A stretch of DNA of 64,000 nucleotides, taken from Verrucomicrobiota bacterium. GTDB taxonomy: Bacteria > Verrucomicrobiota > Verrucomicrobiae > Limisphaerales > UBA11358. This document shows positions 44,674 through 54,186 of this stretch, in pieces. The stretch is taken from positions 34,647 through 98,646 of the forward strand of contig JACZKP010000206.1 of assembly GCA_014860005.1 (NCBI GenBank), read 5' to 3'. The notes beneath the pieces are model-generated. The model ran no database searches. It worked only from the letters and a program-made list of their open reading frames with translations, and was not told the origin of the DNA. Both the position numbers and the translations under genes were made by a program. Numbering within the stretch: position 1 is the stretch's first letter; the number at the start of each line of letters is the position of its first letter.

Positions 44674-45474
44674 TCAATTGCCGGCCGGTGGCGCGGCCAA
44701 CAGTTCCTGCACCCCTGCATCCTTGCACGCTTCGAGTTCCGCCCAATCCCGGAACACCGTCAAGCGCCGGTCAACAAGGCACGCAACCCGTTTCGCGCGG
44801 GAACGCCATAGCGCCGGGCGGGACAGATCGTCCGTTGTCACAACCAGCGTCATCGGTTTGCCGGCGGGAGTGTCCTGACCGCGCGCCAACCGGTCGAGGA
44901 ATCTCAACCACCAATGGGTGTGGCGCGCGTCAAGCCCGGCGAGCGGATTGTCCAGCAGCAGCACTTCTGGCTGCAGTGCCAGCGCCCGCGCCAGACCCGC
45001 GCGCTTCTGCCAATTGCGCCCCACGTTGCCCGGGGTGAGATGCGCGTGCGCCGACAGTCCGGTCAATTCCAACAGTGCCTGCACACGAGGTTCCGCTTCC
45101 TCGCGGGACCAGTTCCGATGATACCGCAGCGGCAACGCCACGTTCTCCGCCAGCGTCAGGCGGCTGAACAACTGTCCGCCATCAAACACCAGCCCCAGCC
45201 GCAGTCGTTCCGCCAGCGGTTCTTCCGCGAAATCCGGCATGGCTTTGCCAAACAACCGGTACGTCCCGCGCAGGGGCGACATCAATCCGGCGGCGAGCAT
45301 GAGCAGATCACTTTTGCCCGCGCGCTGTGGTCCAGCCACAACCCAGAAATCCCCGGCCAGCACGGTCCAGTCGAGGTTCTCGGCAACGGTCGTGCCGGGG
45401 CTGTTCATCGCGCTCACAGACACGCCGTGCATTTCGATGACGGACGCGTCGCAGGTTGTCGGAGTATCACTCAT
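44674..45474 (-). CDS. Degenerate ABC ATPase-like subunit of the second MCE operon
   Basis: The 266-residue protein aligns with MlaF over its whole length and keeps Walker A (GPQRAGKS, 48-55) and the Walker B aspartate (VLLLDNP, D175). Nearly everything needed for hydrolysis is altered. The Q-loop reads VFDGGQLFSRLTLAEN (Asp98 for Gln). The signature reads VGRNWQKR (151-158) in place of L-S-G-G-x-x-x-R. The catalytic Glu is Asn176. The switch His is replaced in LVVTTDDL (T213/T214). ATP may bind but should not be hydrolysed normally. It overlaps the permease gene by four bases (ATGA). Codons are intact, with no frameshift, so the protein is maintained. Confidence 0.88.
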   Translation of the reverse strand: MSDTPTTCDASVIEMHGVSVSAMNSPGTTVAENLDWTVLAGDFWVVAGPQRAGKSDLLMLAAGLMSPLRGTYRLFGKAMPDFAEEPLAERLRLGLVFDGGQLFSRLTLAENVALPLRYHRNWSREEAEPRVQALLELTGLSAHAHLTPGNVGRNWQKRAGLARALALQPEVLLLDNPLAGLDARHTHWWLRFLDRLARGQDTPAGKPMTLVVTTDDLSRPALWRSRAKRVACLVDRRLTVFRDWAELEACKDAGVQELLAAPPAGN

Positions 45475-46334
45475 CCGGATGTGAGGTAAACGATGATGAA
45501 CAGCGCGTCCAGCAGCACACAGGCGATGACGCTCTGCGCCACCGCGCGCACCGTGGCCCGGGAGATTTCATCCAAGTGCAACGGTTGCGCCAGCCCGTGA
45601 TAACAGGTGACAGTGGCAATGATGAACCCAAACCCACACGTCTTGAGCGCCAGCAAAATGAAGTCGAGATAACTCAAGGCGCCCGCGAGTTGACTGAAAT
45701 AGTCACCCGGCGACAAGGGGACGTCCTGAAGGAACGCCCACAGGTAGCCGCTCACCAGGGCGCCGAGAATCAAATAGATCGTCAGCGAGAAAACGCCGAC
45801 CATCATGCCCACCACGCGCGGCACGACCAAATAATGCACGGGGTCAATGCCCAGTGCTTCGAGGGCTTCGACTTCGCCGAGCGCCCGCGCCGTGCCGAGT
45901 TCCACCACATTGGCGGTACCGGTACGCGCCAGTACCAGCAAGGCCGTGAGCAACGGCCCCAGTTCGCGCACCACCACCAGCACCATGATGCTGCCCAGGT
46001 AATTGATGGCCCCAAGGCGCGTCAGCCACGATACGGTCTGGCCGATGATCAGGAAACCCAGCGCGAAAGCCACGAACAAGAACATCGGCAATAACCGTAC
46101 CCCGGCTCGGGTGATCTCCCGTCGCACCAACGGCCGCACCACCTGTTGCGCCACCCGGAACTTTTTGAGCATGACGCCCAGCGTGATCAGCGCAAATGCC
46201 CCCAGCCCCTGAATCGTCAGCAGCGCGAGAAAAATCAACCGACCGAGATAATTGGCGTAGGAGTGTGAGATGGGCGGGCGCAATCGCACGGCCGACGTCG
46301 CCTGGTCCACTGCGCTGATCTCGGCTTTCTGCAC
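45471..46334 (-). CDS. MlaE-type ABC permease of the second MCE operon
   Basis: The 287-residue protein has the MlaE family layout: first helix LIFLALLTIQGLGAFALITLG, the conserved block VELGTARALGEVEALEALGI (about 147-166), the DPVHYLVVPRVVGMMVGVFS segment, and a terminal helix SVIACVLLDALFIIVYLTSG. The block has VELGTARALGEVEALE where typical MlaE has E-I-G-[ST]-M-x-V-x-E-Q-I-D-A-L; the canonical paralogue at 17.3 kb has MAAEIGSMRVYQEIDAL. It is the first gene of the operon, with its stop overlapping the degenerate ATPase start. Confidence 0.87.
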   Translation of the reverse strand: MQKAEISAVDQATSAVRLRPPISHSYANYLGRLIFLALLTIQGLGAFALITLGVMLKKFRVAQQVVRPLVRREITRAGVRLLPMFLFVAFALGFLIIGQTVSWLTRLGAINYLGSIMVLVVVRELGPLLTALLVLARTGTANVVELGTARALGEVEALEALGIDPVHYLVVPRVVGMMVGVFSLTIYLILGALVSGYLWAFLQDVPLSPGDYFSQLAGALSYLDFILLALKTCGFGFIIATVTCYHGLAQPLHLDEISRATVRAVAQSVIACVLLDALFIIVYLTSG

Positions 46335-46470
46335 GCCCGCAACGTAACGATGCCGCGGCCGTGGTCAATGTCGTACTCGAACTTCTGCGGCGGGTTCGAT
46401 TTAATCTCCTTTCCTGTCCTCCCCGCGCACACTTAAGCTGCCATCCAAGCGCAAACTGATTAGCAGGCAC

Positions 46471-47013
46471 ATGGCGAAAAACATCGTTTACTTTGACCTT
46501 GAAACCCAGCGATCCGCCGATGAGGTGGGCGGTTGGAGCAAGATCAGCCGCATGGGCATGAGCGTGGGGGTGACGTTCAGCACGGCCCGCGGGGATTATC
46601 GCATTTACGGCGAGCCGCAGGTGAACGATTTGGTAGCCGACCTGCAGCGCGCCGATCTCGTGGTGGGGTTCAACGTTCTGCGTTTCGATTATGAGGTGTT
46701 GCACGGTTACACCGCACTGGACCTGACGCAACTTCCGACCCTGGACATGATGGTGGACCTGGCGAACACGCTGCAACACCGTCTCTCCCTTGACTCGATC
46801 GCCACCGCAACCTTTGGGGTGGAAAAGACCGCAGAAGGGTTGCAGGCCATTCAGTGGTTCAAGGAAGGCAAGTTCATGGAAATTGCGGAATATTGCTGCT
46901 ATGACGTGAAGCTGACGAAACTCGTGCATGAGTACGGCGTCCACCATCGGCAGCTTCACTACAGCAACCGCTTTGGTAAGAAACTGACGGTGCCGGTCAA
47001 GTGGCAGGTTTGA
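46471..47013 (+). CDS. RNase H-like / DEDD exonuclease-fold protein
   Basis: The 180-residue protein has a 3'-5' exonuclease-like ribonuclease H fold: IVYFDLETQRSADEVGGW with D9 and E11 (ExoI), LVVGFNVLRFDYEVLHGY (ExoII region, with Asp in FDYEVL), and YCCYDVKLTKLVHEYG (ExoIII; Y-x-x-x-D pattern, the final catalytic Asp). It resembles the YprB/RNase_H_2 family often found in helicases or as single-domain proteins. The nuclease target is unknown. It is monocistronic and divergent from the second MCE operon. Confidence 0.75.
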   Translation: MAKNIVYFDLETQRSADEVGGWSKISRMGMSVGVTFSTARGDYRIYGEPQVNDLVADLQRADLVVGFNVLRFDYEVLHGYTALDLTQLPTLDMMVDLANTLQHRLSLDSIATATFGVEKTAEGLQAIQWFKEGKFMEIAEYCCYDVKLTKLVHEYGVHHRQLHYSNRFGKKLTVPVKWQV

Positions 47014-47133
47014 AGTTGAAACGTGGCGGCTCAGTGCGCCGCCGCACTGTCCGCGCATGGTGCGTCTTCCCGGTTCGTCCCGTCGGGCATTGGCATTGAC
47101 GGACGGAACACGCTTCCGCCCATCAAAGCTCCC

Positions 47134-50100
47134 TCAAGGTTGCGGTGGCGTGACGATGCGATACCAGCTCGCGTCTGAGCCGGCAGTCGCCGGAACGGAC
47201 AAGGTGACCACGCCCGACTCCGCCGGGGCGGGAATTTGTTGCAGGTTTTCCCAAACACCGGTCAGGGAATCAGTGCGCGACTGAAGAGTGTAGGCACGAG
47301 TCGCGACAGCGTTGAACTGAATTCCGAGCATCGGCGGATTGCCAGTGGATGAAGCAACGGCCACAAACTTCAAGACACTGTTTGGATCGCGCGGGTCAGT
47401 GTCGGCGATAAATTCCTGTTCGTTGGTATGGCCGTCTTCGTCGGGATCAGCCTGCGGGCCGCTGATCTCCGGGTCCAGCAGTTCGGCGGGCAGGAAATGG
47501 CGGGCCTGCCAGGCCGCAAACGTTTCGCCGCTGACCTCAATTGCAACATCGTCGGTGGCCGCCAACACGCCATCGCTGGCCGTGAGGCGCAGGACATAGT
47601 TGCCGGGCTGGGAGAAGGTGGCGGTGGTGTGCGGGGCGTTGGTGGCGGCAAAAGCTACCTCACCGGGACCGCTGAGTTTGGACCAGGTCACGCTCAACTG
47701 TCCGGGAGGAATCGGCAGTCCATCGTCGGCGACCTGACCGGTGAGGAACGCGGGGGCGACAAGCTCGATGGTTTGATTGGTGCCGGCGTTAGCCGTGGGG
47801 CTGGTGTTCGGCGGAAATCCGGTGCCGGTCAGGTAGAGATTGAAGCCCAGATCGGAACTGCTGACGTTGACCTGATGGACACGCACGGCCAGGACGTTGT
47901 TGCCCTCGACGAGGAGGCTCGCATCCACGTCCCGCTCGTAGAAGGTCGTTTCATCCGCCCCTCCCACCACGCTGCTGGCCAAAGTCGAGGCAGTGATGGG
48001 GCCTTCGGGCATGTTGCTGCGGAAGACTTCAACGCCGTTGAGATAGACAATGGCGCCATCATCACGGGCCAGACCAATTTTGAGGGCGTTGACGGAGGCA
48101 GCACCGCTGACGTTGAAATTGTGGCGGAACCAAGTGGTCACATACTTGTTGTTGGCGTTGCCGCCAAAACTGACAACGGTGGCCTCGCCGTCTCCGCCGT
48201 AACCCAGCCGCGCTGGTCCACTTGACCAGGCTGAATCATTGAAACCAGGGTTGATCCAACTCGCGGGGAGTTCGCCGCCCACATCATAGTATTTCCAAAC
48301 CGCCCCGGCTGGCACGAGCATGACGGGCAGGGTGGTGCGGGTCACCGTAACCACCACGTCGCTGCTGGCCGCGAGCGCGCCGTCGTGAGCGGTGAGGCGC
48401 AGGAGGTAAGTTCCAACCCCGGGGATGTCCACCGTGGTGTTGGTTGCTTTGGGCGACTCGAACCAAACGGGACCAGGTCCGCTGAGTTGCGACCAGTTGA
48501 CGGTGAAACTCGCGGGCGGATCCGGCAAACCGTCGTCGATGACGGTGCCGTTCAATTGAACCGTGAACGGGAAGAGCGACGCGTCATGCGTCTGGGTTGA
48601 ACCGGCGCTGACTTGGGGCGGACGGTTGCCGGTGTTGGGCAAGCCGGGTGAAGGCCCGCCGGGACTGACCCGCCAGTTGGCCGGATCATTGCCGTAATCG
48701 GCCGCCACCAGCCGTTCGAGCGAGCTGCCACTGCCCGTCGGCAGAACCGGCCACGGCGCGCTGACGCGATAGCGGATTTCGTCCACGGCGATTTCCGGCA
48801 CGATGGGCTGGCCATTGTCATCCAAGTCCGGATTGTCCGGTCGGAGCAGTTGGAGGTTTTCTCCGTTACTCTGGAGCACGCCGGGGAATGGGCCAAGGAT
48901 CGGGACTTGAGACGGAACACCAAACCGGGCGCGGAAAACTTCGGGGTCGCCGGAAACAATCAAGAGCAAGCCATTGGGCGCCAGTTCCAGGCCCGGGGGA
49001 AATGAATAGCCGATGCCGTTGACCCGCCAAGTGAGTTCGGGATGCTCGGGATTGTAGAGCGGGACTACGTTGGCGGTGATGTTCTTCAGCTCGAGGAACT
49101 GGGCGTCGCCGGGCATCGGCTGGCAGTGGATCTCGCTGATGACCACCGGCCCGACAAGCGCCCCGGCGTTGGTAGTGCCCAGAGTCAATTCACTCTGGGG
49201 TGGGTAGTGGGCCTCGCCGGTGCTGATGATGAAGCGACCGAAGGAGACGCCGTTGGCGGCGGCGCCAAAGGTCAACCCTTGGCTGTAACCGGTGAGATTG
49301 CCCGCAGCATTGCCCGAGTACAGATAGACTTCTTCCCCGTGGGAACTGAGCGAGAAACTTGGTGACACGCCAGGCTGCGGGTTGAAGTCATTCTCCGTGA
49401 AGACAACGAAGCCGTATGCGGGAATGACTTTCGGTGATGGAATGCGGAATTTCTGAGGCGTGGTGCGGCGGTCGGTGAGATACCAGTGGCCGACATCCAC
49501 GGAAATGGAGTTGGGGTTGTGCAATTCGATGGCATCCACCTGGGGCAGGTCCGTGTGGGTGAGGACTTCGTTGACGAGCACCGGCGGAATGTTGACCGGG
49601 GCATCGTCGCTGCCGGGGGAGCCACCGACGACGCTGCTGGCGCGCCAATTGGCGGGATCATCCGGAGCGGGATTCAAATTGGGATTCACTGGCACGAGCG
49701 AAAAACCACCGCCGTCCGCAGAGACGGGCCACGGTTCCACATCAGAATAACGGACGGAAAAGATGGTGGTCCCGACCGCATGTGAAAGGGTGACGCGTTC
49801 GCCGGAGTTGGACAGTTGGCCGGTATAGACGCCGTCAAACGGGACGCCCGGATACCGGGAGGCGAAGCCAAACGGGTTGCTGACCAGCACCACGAATTCC
49901 CCCGGCGCCAGGCGGGTGCCGAGGGGAAACGTGAAACGAATGCCGGCCGTGAACTGGACCCCGCTGAGATCGAGTTCCCCATTCCCGACATTTTTCAACT
50001 CGAGGAACTCAAGTTGCGTGCCCGTAAAATCGTCGGTTGCCGGGGGATGATACATCAACTCGGTGATGAACAGATCGGTGAAGGTCTGAATGACCGTGAA

Positions 50101-53100
50101 CGCGGCTTCATTGACTGCGCTCCAGGTGCTCCCGTTCCACACGCGGGCCTTGACCTCGCTGGTTTCCGTCAAGGCAATCGGGCCGGTGTAGCTGCGGGCA
50201 CCGGGCGAAATCGCCCCACCGGTGAGCCGGGGGTCCGTGCCGTCCAGGGTGTAGTAAATCGTACCCGCCGGCGCTGACATCGCGAGGGGAAAACCGTTGG
50301 TAATGTTCCCGCCATGCTGGTTGAAGCTGGGCGCGGTGACATTCGGATAAAGCCCGGCAGTGCGAAGCTGGTTCAACACCACGCTGGAACGCTGGGGCAG
50401 GAAGTTGTTGAGCACGTTGTTGACGGCGTTCAACCAGTCGGTGCGATTGAACGGGGTCGAACGTTTGGCGTCACCCCAGCGGGCGGATTCACCGACCACC
50501 GCCCGATCAAGCTGGGCGGTCCGATTGGTAAAAACTTCACGGGTGCGTTGCGTAGTCAATACGCCTTGATTAAAGAAGTGGCGATGAACGTGGTCGGCGA
50601 CCAACAGCCGGAACTCGGCGTTGGCCTGGAGCTTTTGGAAGACCCATTGCGGGTTGCTTTTCAGGACGGAGGAGTCGCCGGCGGGATAAGGTCCCAGACG
50701 GTTTTCGTTCACGTTCAGAAGCGTGTGCTCGGCATCGTGGACAAAAAAACGGAATCCGTCCGCACCGATGCGATTCCGTACCCCGTAGAAGTTGTTCGGG
50801 CTTGTATTGCCCAGGAAGTTGGAAATGGGCGCATCCAGATTGCCGCCGTAAAAGATGATCAGCATGTAGTCAATCAGGTTGGGCAAATCCACCAGGTTTT
50901 CATAAGCGGGATTGCGCGTGCCGTCGGGATTGTTGCCCTGGACATACTGATAGGCGGCAGTGGTGGCGAAGCCCGCCTGCGCGAGTTGATAAAGCCGCGT
51001 CCACGTGTCCAGATTTCCGTCCGTGGCATTGATCGTGTAGGGGCCCGCCTCCACTTTCACCACATCGTAGTCTTCCCGGCGACCGCCGAAATAGGTTTCG
51101 CCATAGGAGGCTTCGGGGCGCTCGCAGGTGTTAAAGATGCCCCAATACTGGCCGTTGATGTAGAGATGATAGAATTCACCACGTTCGCCCTGATGACCCA
51201 TGGCGAGTTGCAGATCACGATTGAACTGATCGCGGACGAAGATGCCATTGCCATCGCCCTGAAAACTCCACGAGTAGTTCTGGAAGGTGCGGAGGTCCAG
51301 CTTGTCAAACGAATCGGTGCCGTTATCGCCAAACATCGGATACTCAAGTTTCGTGGCGCCGTACTCGCCGCGGAAGAAGAGGCGGAAGGCATGCTTGGGA
51401 TTGTCCGTGCTCCGGCTGAACCCGCCGCGTATGCGAATGCCGGCCGGCACCTGAAAGCCCTCCGTGCCGTCGGGATGCAGCAATTCAAAGGAGCAAGGTC
51501 GTTCCCAATTCCGTCCGTCCTGTCCGGGATTGGCGTAAATGCCGGTGGCCGGATCGAGGAGATCCTTCAGGTCCATCACGATGGACAAAGTCGGGATCGC
51601 TTTGAGATCGTTTACAATCGTCGTCGCGTAGGTGGGATGATTGACGATGTCCGGGTCCATGCCGTAGTCCACCACGTTGGCCCCCCAACTGGACGGCCAG
51701 CCGGGCGGCGGCGCGCCGGTGGGCGATTGTTGGACGACATCGCTCAGGAACACGTAGGTATGGGTCGCCACGGTCGAGGGTTCAAATTGGTCCCGGAACG
51801 TAGCCGCCCGCACCGTGCGCGTGCCGTTAATTTGGAGCGGGCCCGCGTAGGTGAAACCATTGGTCAGCGCCGGCACGGTGCCGTTGGTGGTGTAACGGAT
51901 ACTGCCGTTCGGCGTGAGGGTGGTGAGTTCAAGTTGAAACGGGGTGTCGTGGAATCCGCGCTCGACATTGAAGCGGGGCGCGCTGGCGAAACCAAGCACT
52001 CCATCGCCGTTCAACGCGCCCGGGGTGGGTTGCGTGAAGTAAACGTTCGTGAGGGCGGCGACCTGGTATTCGACCAGTTGCGGCAGGAGCAGGAAGCTGG
52101 GATCGGCGGCGGACACGTTCAGCCCGTGCAAGGCGAGCACGTTGTTGCCGGAAACGAGCAGGCCGAGATGATCGGACGCATTGATGTCCTCGTAGGCGAG
52201 ACTCAACGAAGCCGGGCGGGCGCTGGTGGCGACCGAGTTCCATTGCGGCGAGGCCGGCGCGTTGCGACGGGCGATTTCCTGGCCGTTCAGATAGGCCACG
52301 AATCCGTCGTTATACTGCATCCGCAGGGTCAACGAACTCAGCGCCGCGGGATTGCTCACGTTGAAAGGCACGCGGAGATACATCGAGGCGTTCACATTCC
52401 GCATCGGCGTTTCCACGTCCGTCGCGATGCTGGTCCGCAGGCTCGTGCCACCGCCGCCCGCCACCGGAATCGAGCGCACGGCCAATCCGCCATTCGCGGT
52501 GTCGCCCACGAGGCGGAAGTTGGTGGAGTCCCAAGCTGCCCGGTTACCAGAAGCGGCGAACAGTTCCAGACCCGCGCCGCCGCCGCGTTCGTAATAAACC
52601 AGCCGCAGCGTGTAATCACCGGCGACCGGGACATTGAAGACTCCCAGCGTGTCCGCGGGACCGCGAGGATCAGGGAAGGCAATCACAAAACTGTCGCCAA
52701 CGTTCAGCCGGAATCCATCGTCGCTGTTCACGCCAAAGGTCCACGGGCCGGCGCTGGGAATGTGAATGGTGGCGGTAACCTCCACAACGAAGTCTTCGAC
52801 ATCCACGCCAATCGTCTGGCCGGGGAAAGGAATGTTGTTGCCATAATTACCCTCGCCCCCCGTGTTGTAGTAATTGATGACCGAGGCGTTTTCAGAGGTC
52901 ACACTGACCTGTCGCGAAGGATTGGCGATCACACCGTCAGCGGCCGCCAGGTTGTTGACTAGGATATTGGCCTTGTAGTTTCGCACCGCGAACCCGGCAA
53001 TCTCAGTTTCATAGCCGAAACCGGTCGGCCCACTGATCCAGCCGACTGGGTTGAAGCCCGGCTGAACCCAGGTGGTGCCCAGCGTTCCACTGGTGGGCAC

Positions 53101-53634
53101 GTGAGCTTGCGCCGGGGCGCCCGCCGCGAGCAGAACATTCGTGGCAACGGTCTGCCCCAAGCCGTACGACACATCGCGAAACTGCTCGGGGAACTGCGGC
53201 GCAAAGGCGTACTCAACGGTCACTCCATCCGGTCTGATCAACGCGAGATACTCGCCACCAGCACTCAAACTGAAGCTGGTGTGTAGCTCCGCTCCGGCAA
53301 CCGCGCGATTCTTACTGGAGGCGAACACCAGGAGAATTCCCTTCGCCGGAAGATTGACTGCGGGCAGTCGCCATTTGGTGAGTTGAGACGCATTGTCGGT
53401 GAGATACCAGCCGTCCAGATTCACCGTTACGCTGCCGGTGTTGTAAAGCTCGATCCAATCCGAAAAATCTCCGTCCTCGTCGGCCAGTGTCTGACCGTTG
53501 CTCGCCATGAATTCAGAAATGACAACCTGGGCTTGAGAGTTGGTGGAGGAAAGGAACAACCCCATCATTAACAACCCAGACAGAACCAAGCGACGCCCAC
53601 TGATAAACAACATCATGCGCGACAATATACCCAT
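47134..53634 (-). CDS. Giant exported CotH-kinase / lamin-tail-domain surface protein
   Basis: The 2166-residue protein starts at ATG 53634 with a signal peptide (LVLSGLLMMGLFLSSTNSQA). In order it shows: lamin-tail domain 1 (VISEFMASNGQTLADEDGDF), a PA14-like region, a chitobiase/FN3-type domain (LELTTLTPNGSIRYTTNGT), a CotH-kinase domain (YINGQYWGIFNTCERPEAS; FFVHDAEHTLLN), a second chitobiase-type repeat, and three more lamin-tail domains (ITELMYHPP; VLVNEVLTHTDLPQVDAIEL; VISEIHCQPMPGDAQFLEL). These are followed by a PKD-like domain, a galactose-binding-like domain, another PKD-like domain, an Asp-rich calcium segment (QADPDEDGHTNEQEF) and a C-terminal Y-T-L-Q-S-type strand module. CotH domains can be protein kinases; the role here is probably adhesion or surface assembly. 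Confidence 0.85.
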   Translation of the reverse strand: MGILSRMMLFISGRRLVLSGLLMMGLFLSSTNSQAQVVISEFMASNGQTLADEDGDFSDWIELYNTGSVTVNLDGWYLTDNASQLTKWRLPAVNLPAKGILLVFASSKNRAVAGAELHTSFSLSAGGEYLALIRPDGVTVEYAFAPQFPEQFRDVSYGLGQTVATNVLLAAGAPAQAHVPTSGTLGTTWVQPGFNPVGWISGPTGFGYETEIAGFAVRNYKANILVNNLAAADGVIANPSRQVSVTSENASVINYYNTGGEGNYGNNIPFPGQTIGVDVEDFVVEVTATIHIPSAGPWTFGVNSDDGFRLNVGDSFVIAFPDPRGPADTLGVFNVPVAGDYTLRLVYYERGGGAGLELFAASGNRAAWDSTNFRLVGDTANGGLAVRSIPVAGGGGTSLRTSIATDVETPMRNVNASMYLRVPFNVSNPAALSSLTLRMQYNDGFVAYLNGQEIARRNAPASPQWNSVATSARPASLSLAYEDINASDHLGLLVSGNNVLALHGLNVSAADPSFLLLPQLVEYQVAALTNVYFTQPTPGALNGDGVLGFASAPRFNVERGFHDTPFQLELTTLTPNGSIRYTTNGTVPALTNGFTYAGPLQINGTRTVRAATFRDQFEPSTVATHTYVFLSDVVQQSPTGAPPPGWPSSWGANVVDYGMDPDIVNHPTYATTIVNDLKAIPTLSIVMDLKDLLDPATGIYANPGQDGRNWERPCSFELLHPDGTEGFQVPAGIRIRGGFSRSTDNPKHAFRLFFRGEYGATKLEYPMFGDNGTDSFDKLDLRTFQNYSWSFQGDGNGIFVRDQFNRDLQLAMGHQGERGEFYHLYINGQYWGIFNTCERPEASYGETYFGGRREDYDVVKVEAGPYTINATDGNLDTWTRLYQLAQAGFATTAAYQYVQGNNPDGTRNPAYENLVDLPNLIDYMLIIFYGGNLDAPISNFLGNTSPNNFYGVRNRIGADGFRFFVHDAEHTLLNVNENRLGPYPAGDSSVLKSNPQWVFQKLQANAEFRLLVADHVHRHFFNQGVLTTQRTREVFTNRTAQLDRAVVGESARWGDAKRSTPFNRTDWLNAVNNVLNNFLPQRSSVVLNQLRTAGLYPNVTAPSFNQHGGNITNGFPLAMSAPAGTIYYTLDGTDPRLTGGAISPGARSYTGPIALTETSEVKARVWNGSTWSAVNEAAFTVIQTFTDLFITELMYHPPATDDFTGTQLEFLELKNVGNGELDLSGVQFTAGIRFTFPLGTRLAPGEFVVLVSNPFGFASRYPGVPFDGVYTGQLSNSGERVTLSHAVGTTIFSVRYSDVEPWPVSADGGGFSLVPVNPNLNPAPDDPANWRASSVVGGSPGSDDAPVNIPPVLVNEVLTHTDLPQVDAIELHNPNSISVDVGHWYLTDRRTTPQKFRIPSPKVIPAYGFVVFTENDFNPQPGVSPSFSLSSHGEEVYLYSGNAAGNLTGYSQGLTFGAAANGVSFGRFIISTGEAHYPPQSELTLGTTNAGALVGPVVISEIHCQPMPGDAQFLELKNITANVVPLYNPEHPELTWRVNGIGYSFPPGLELAPNGLLLIVSGDPEVFRARFGVPSQVPILGPFPGVLQSNGENLQLLRPDNPDLDDNGQPIVPEIAVDEIRYRVSAPWPVLPTGSGSSLERLVAADYGNDPANWRVSPGGPSPGLPNTGNRPPQVSAGSTQTHDASLFPFTVQLNGTVIDDGLPDPPASFTVNWSQLSGPGPVWFESPKATNTTVDIPGVGTYLLRLTAHDGALAASSDVVVTVTRTTLPVMLVPAGAVWKYYDVGGELPASWINPGFNDSAWSSGPARLGYGGDGEATVVSFGGNANNKYVTTWFRHNFNVSGAASVNALKIGLARDDGAIVYLNGVEVFRSNMPEGPITASTLASSVVGGADETTFYERDVDASLLVEGNNVLAVRVHQVNVSSSDLGFNLYLTGTGFPPNTSPTANAGTNQTIELVAPAFLTGQVADDGLPIPPGQLSVTWSKLSGPGEVAFAATNAPHTTATFSQPGNYVLRLTASDGVLAATDDVAIEVSGETFAAWQARHFLPAELLDPEISGPQADPDEDGHTNEQEFIADTDPRDPNSVLKFVAVASSTGNPPMLGIQFNAVATRAYTLQSRTDSLTGVWENLQQIPAPAESGVVTLSVPATAGSDASWYRIVTPPQP

Positions 53635-53841
53635 CCGTGCGACCGTGGCAAATCTCCAGCCTGCAAGCAGCCGGGGCATTCTTGGGCTGTGACGCCGGCT
53701 GGCTGCTGCCGTTGCCGCGCCTGGCACTGCGCACGCAGGAAATGGCACCGGCCGATTAGCGACGCGCGGGCACCTCGGCAGTCTCGGTCGCGTGCGGGGT
53801 TCGTTGCTTGGTTCGGCCACTGGCAACGAATTCACCTGCCA

Positions 53842-54171
53842 AACCCTCGGTTCTGCCGGTTGCCATTCCGCTTCCGACCAATACTCGACGCGTCCTTGCG
53901 GGTCCAAGCGCGCGGGAATGCCGACGGAACGCAATGCAGCCACGCTCAGGCTTTCAAAGCCCTGCGTCGTGGTGAGTTGCCGTCGCCAGACAGTCTCGAT
54001 ACCCGTCGGGAAATTGGTTACTTCAGCAATCGCCACCCGCTCGCGCAAATGATGAAACATCGCATCCGCCGCAACTTCAAGGCTGTGTTCGCGCCGGCGG
54101 CGTGGATAACCGCTTTCCCACAATGGCCGCCTGGCTATTGCTTCTCCTTGCGGCCCATCGGGCCAAGCCAT
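53842..54171 (-). pseudogene. Remnant of a transglutaminase-like protein
   Basis: The open frame upstream of the giant gene holds a stretch that reads like coding sequence: RERVAIAEVTNFPTGIETVW, TTTQGFESLSVAALRSVGIP and ARLDPQGRVEYWSEAEWQP. This pattern (V-T-N-F-P-x-G-[IV]-E-x-x-W, T-T-x-x-G-F-x-x-L-S, A-L-R-x-V-G-[IV]-P-A-R-L) resembles the transglutaminase-like core of exported Bacteroidota and Verrucomicrobia proteins. No start, signal peptide or C-terminal half is present; the frame ends in the signal peptide of the next gene without a stop. It is likely a decayed gene. The 5' limit lies just short of the proB start. Confidence 0.45.
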
Positions 54172-54186
54172 TAGCCTGTCGGGGCC

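Noticed and set aside
50314..52962. An 882-codon open frame on the plus strand inside the giant gene.
   Set aside because: It is antisense to a clear CotH/lamin-tail coding frame; its translation is a compositional shadow (many R-R, G-V-x-x-G and H runs) with no domain logic.
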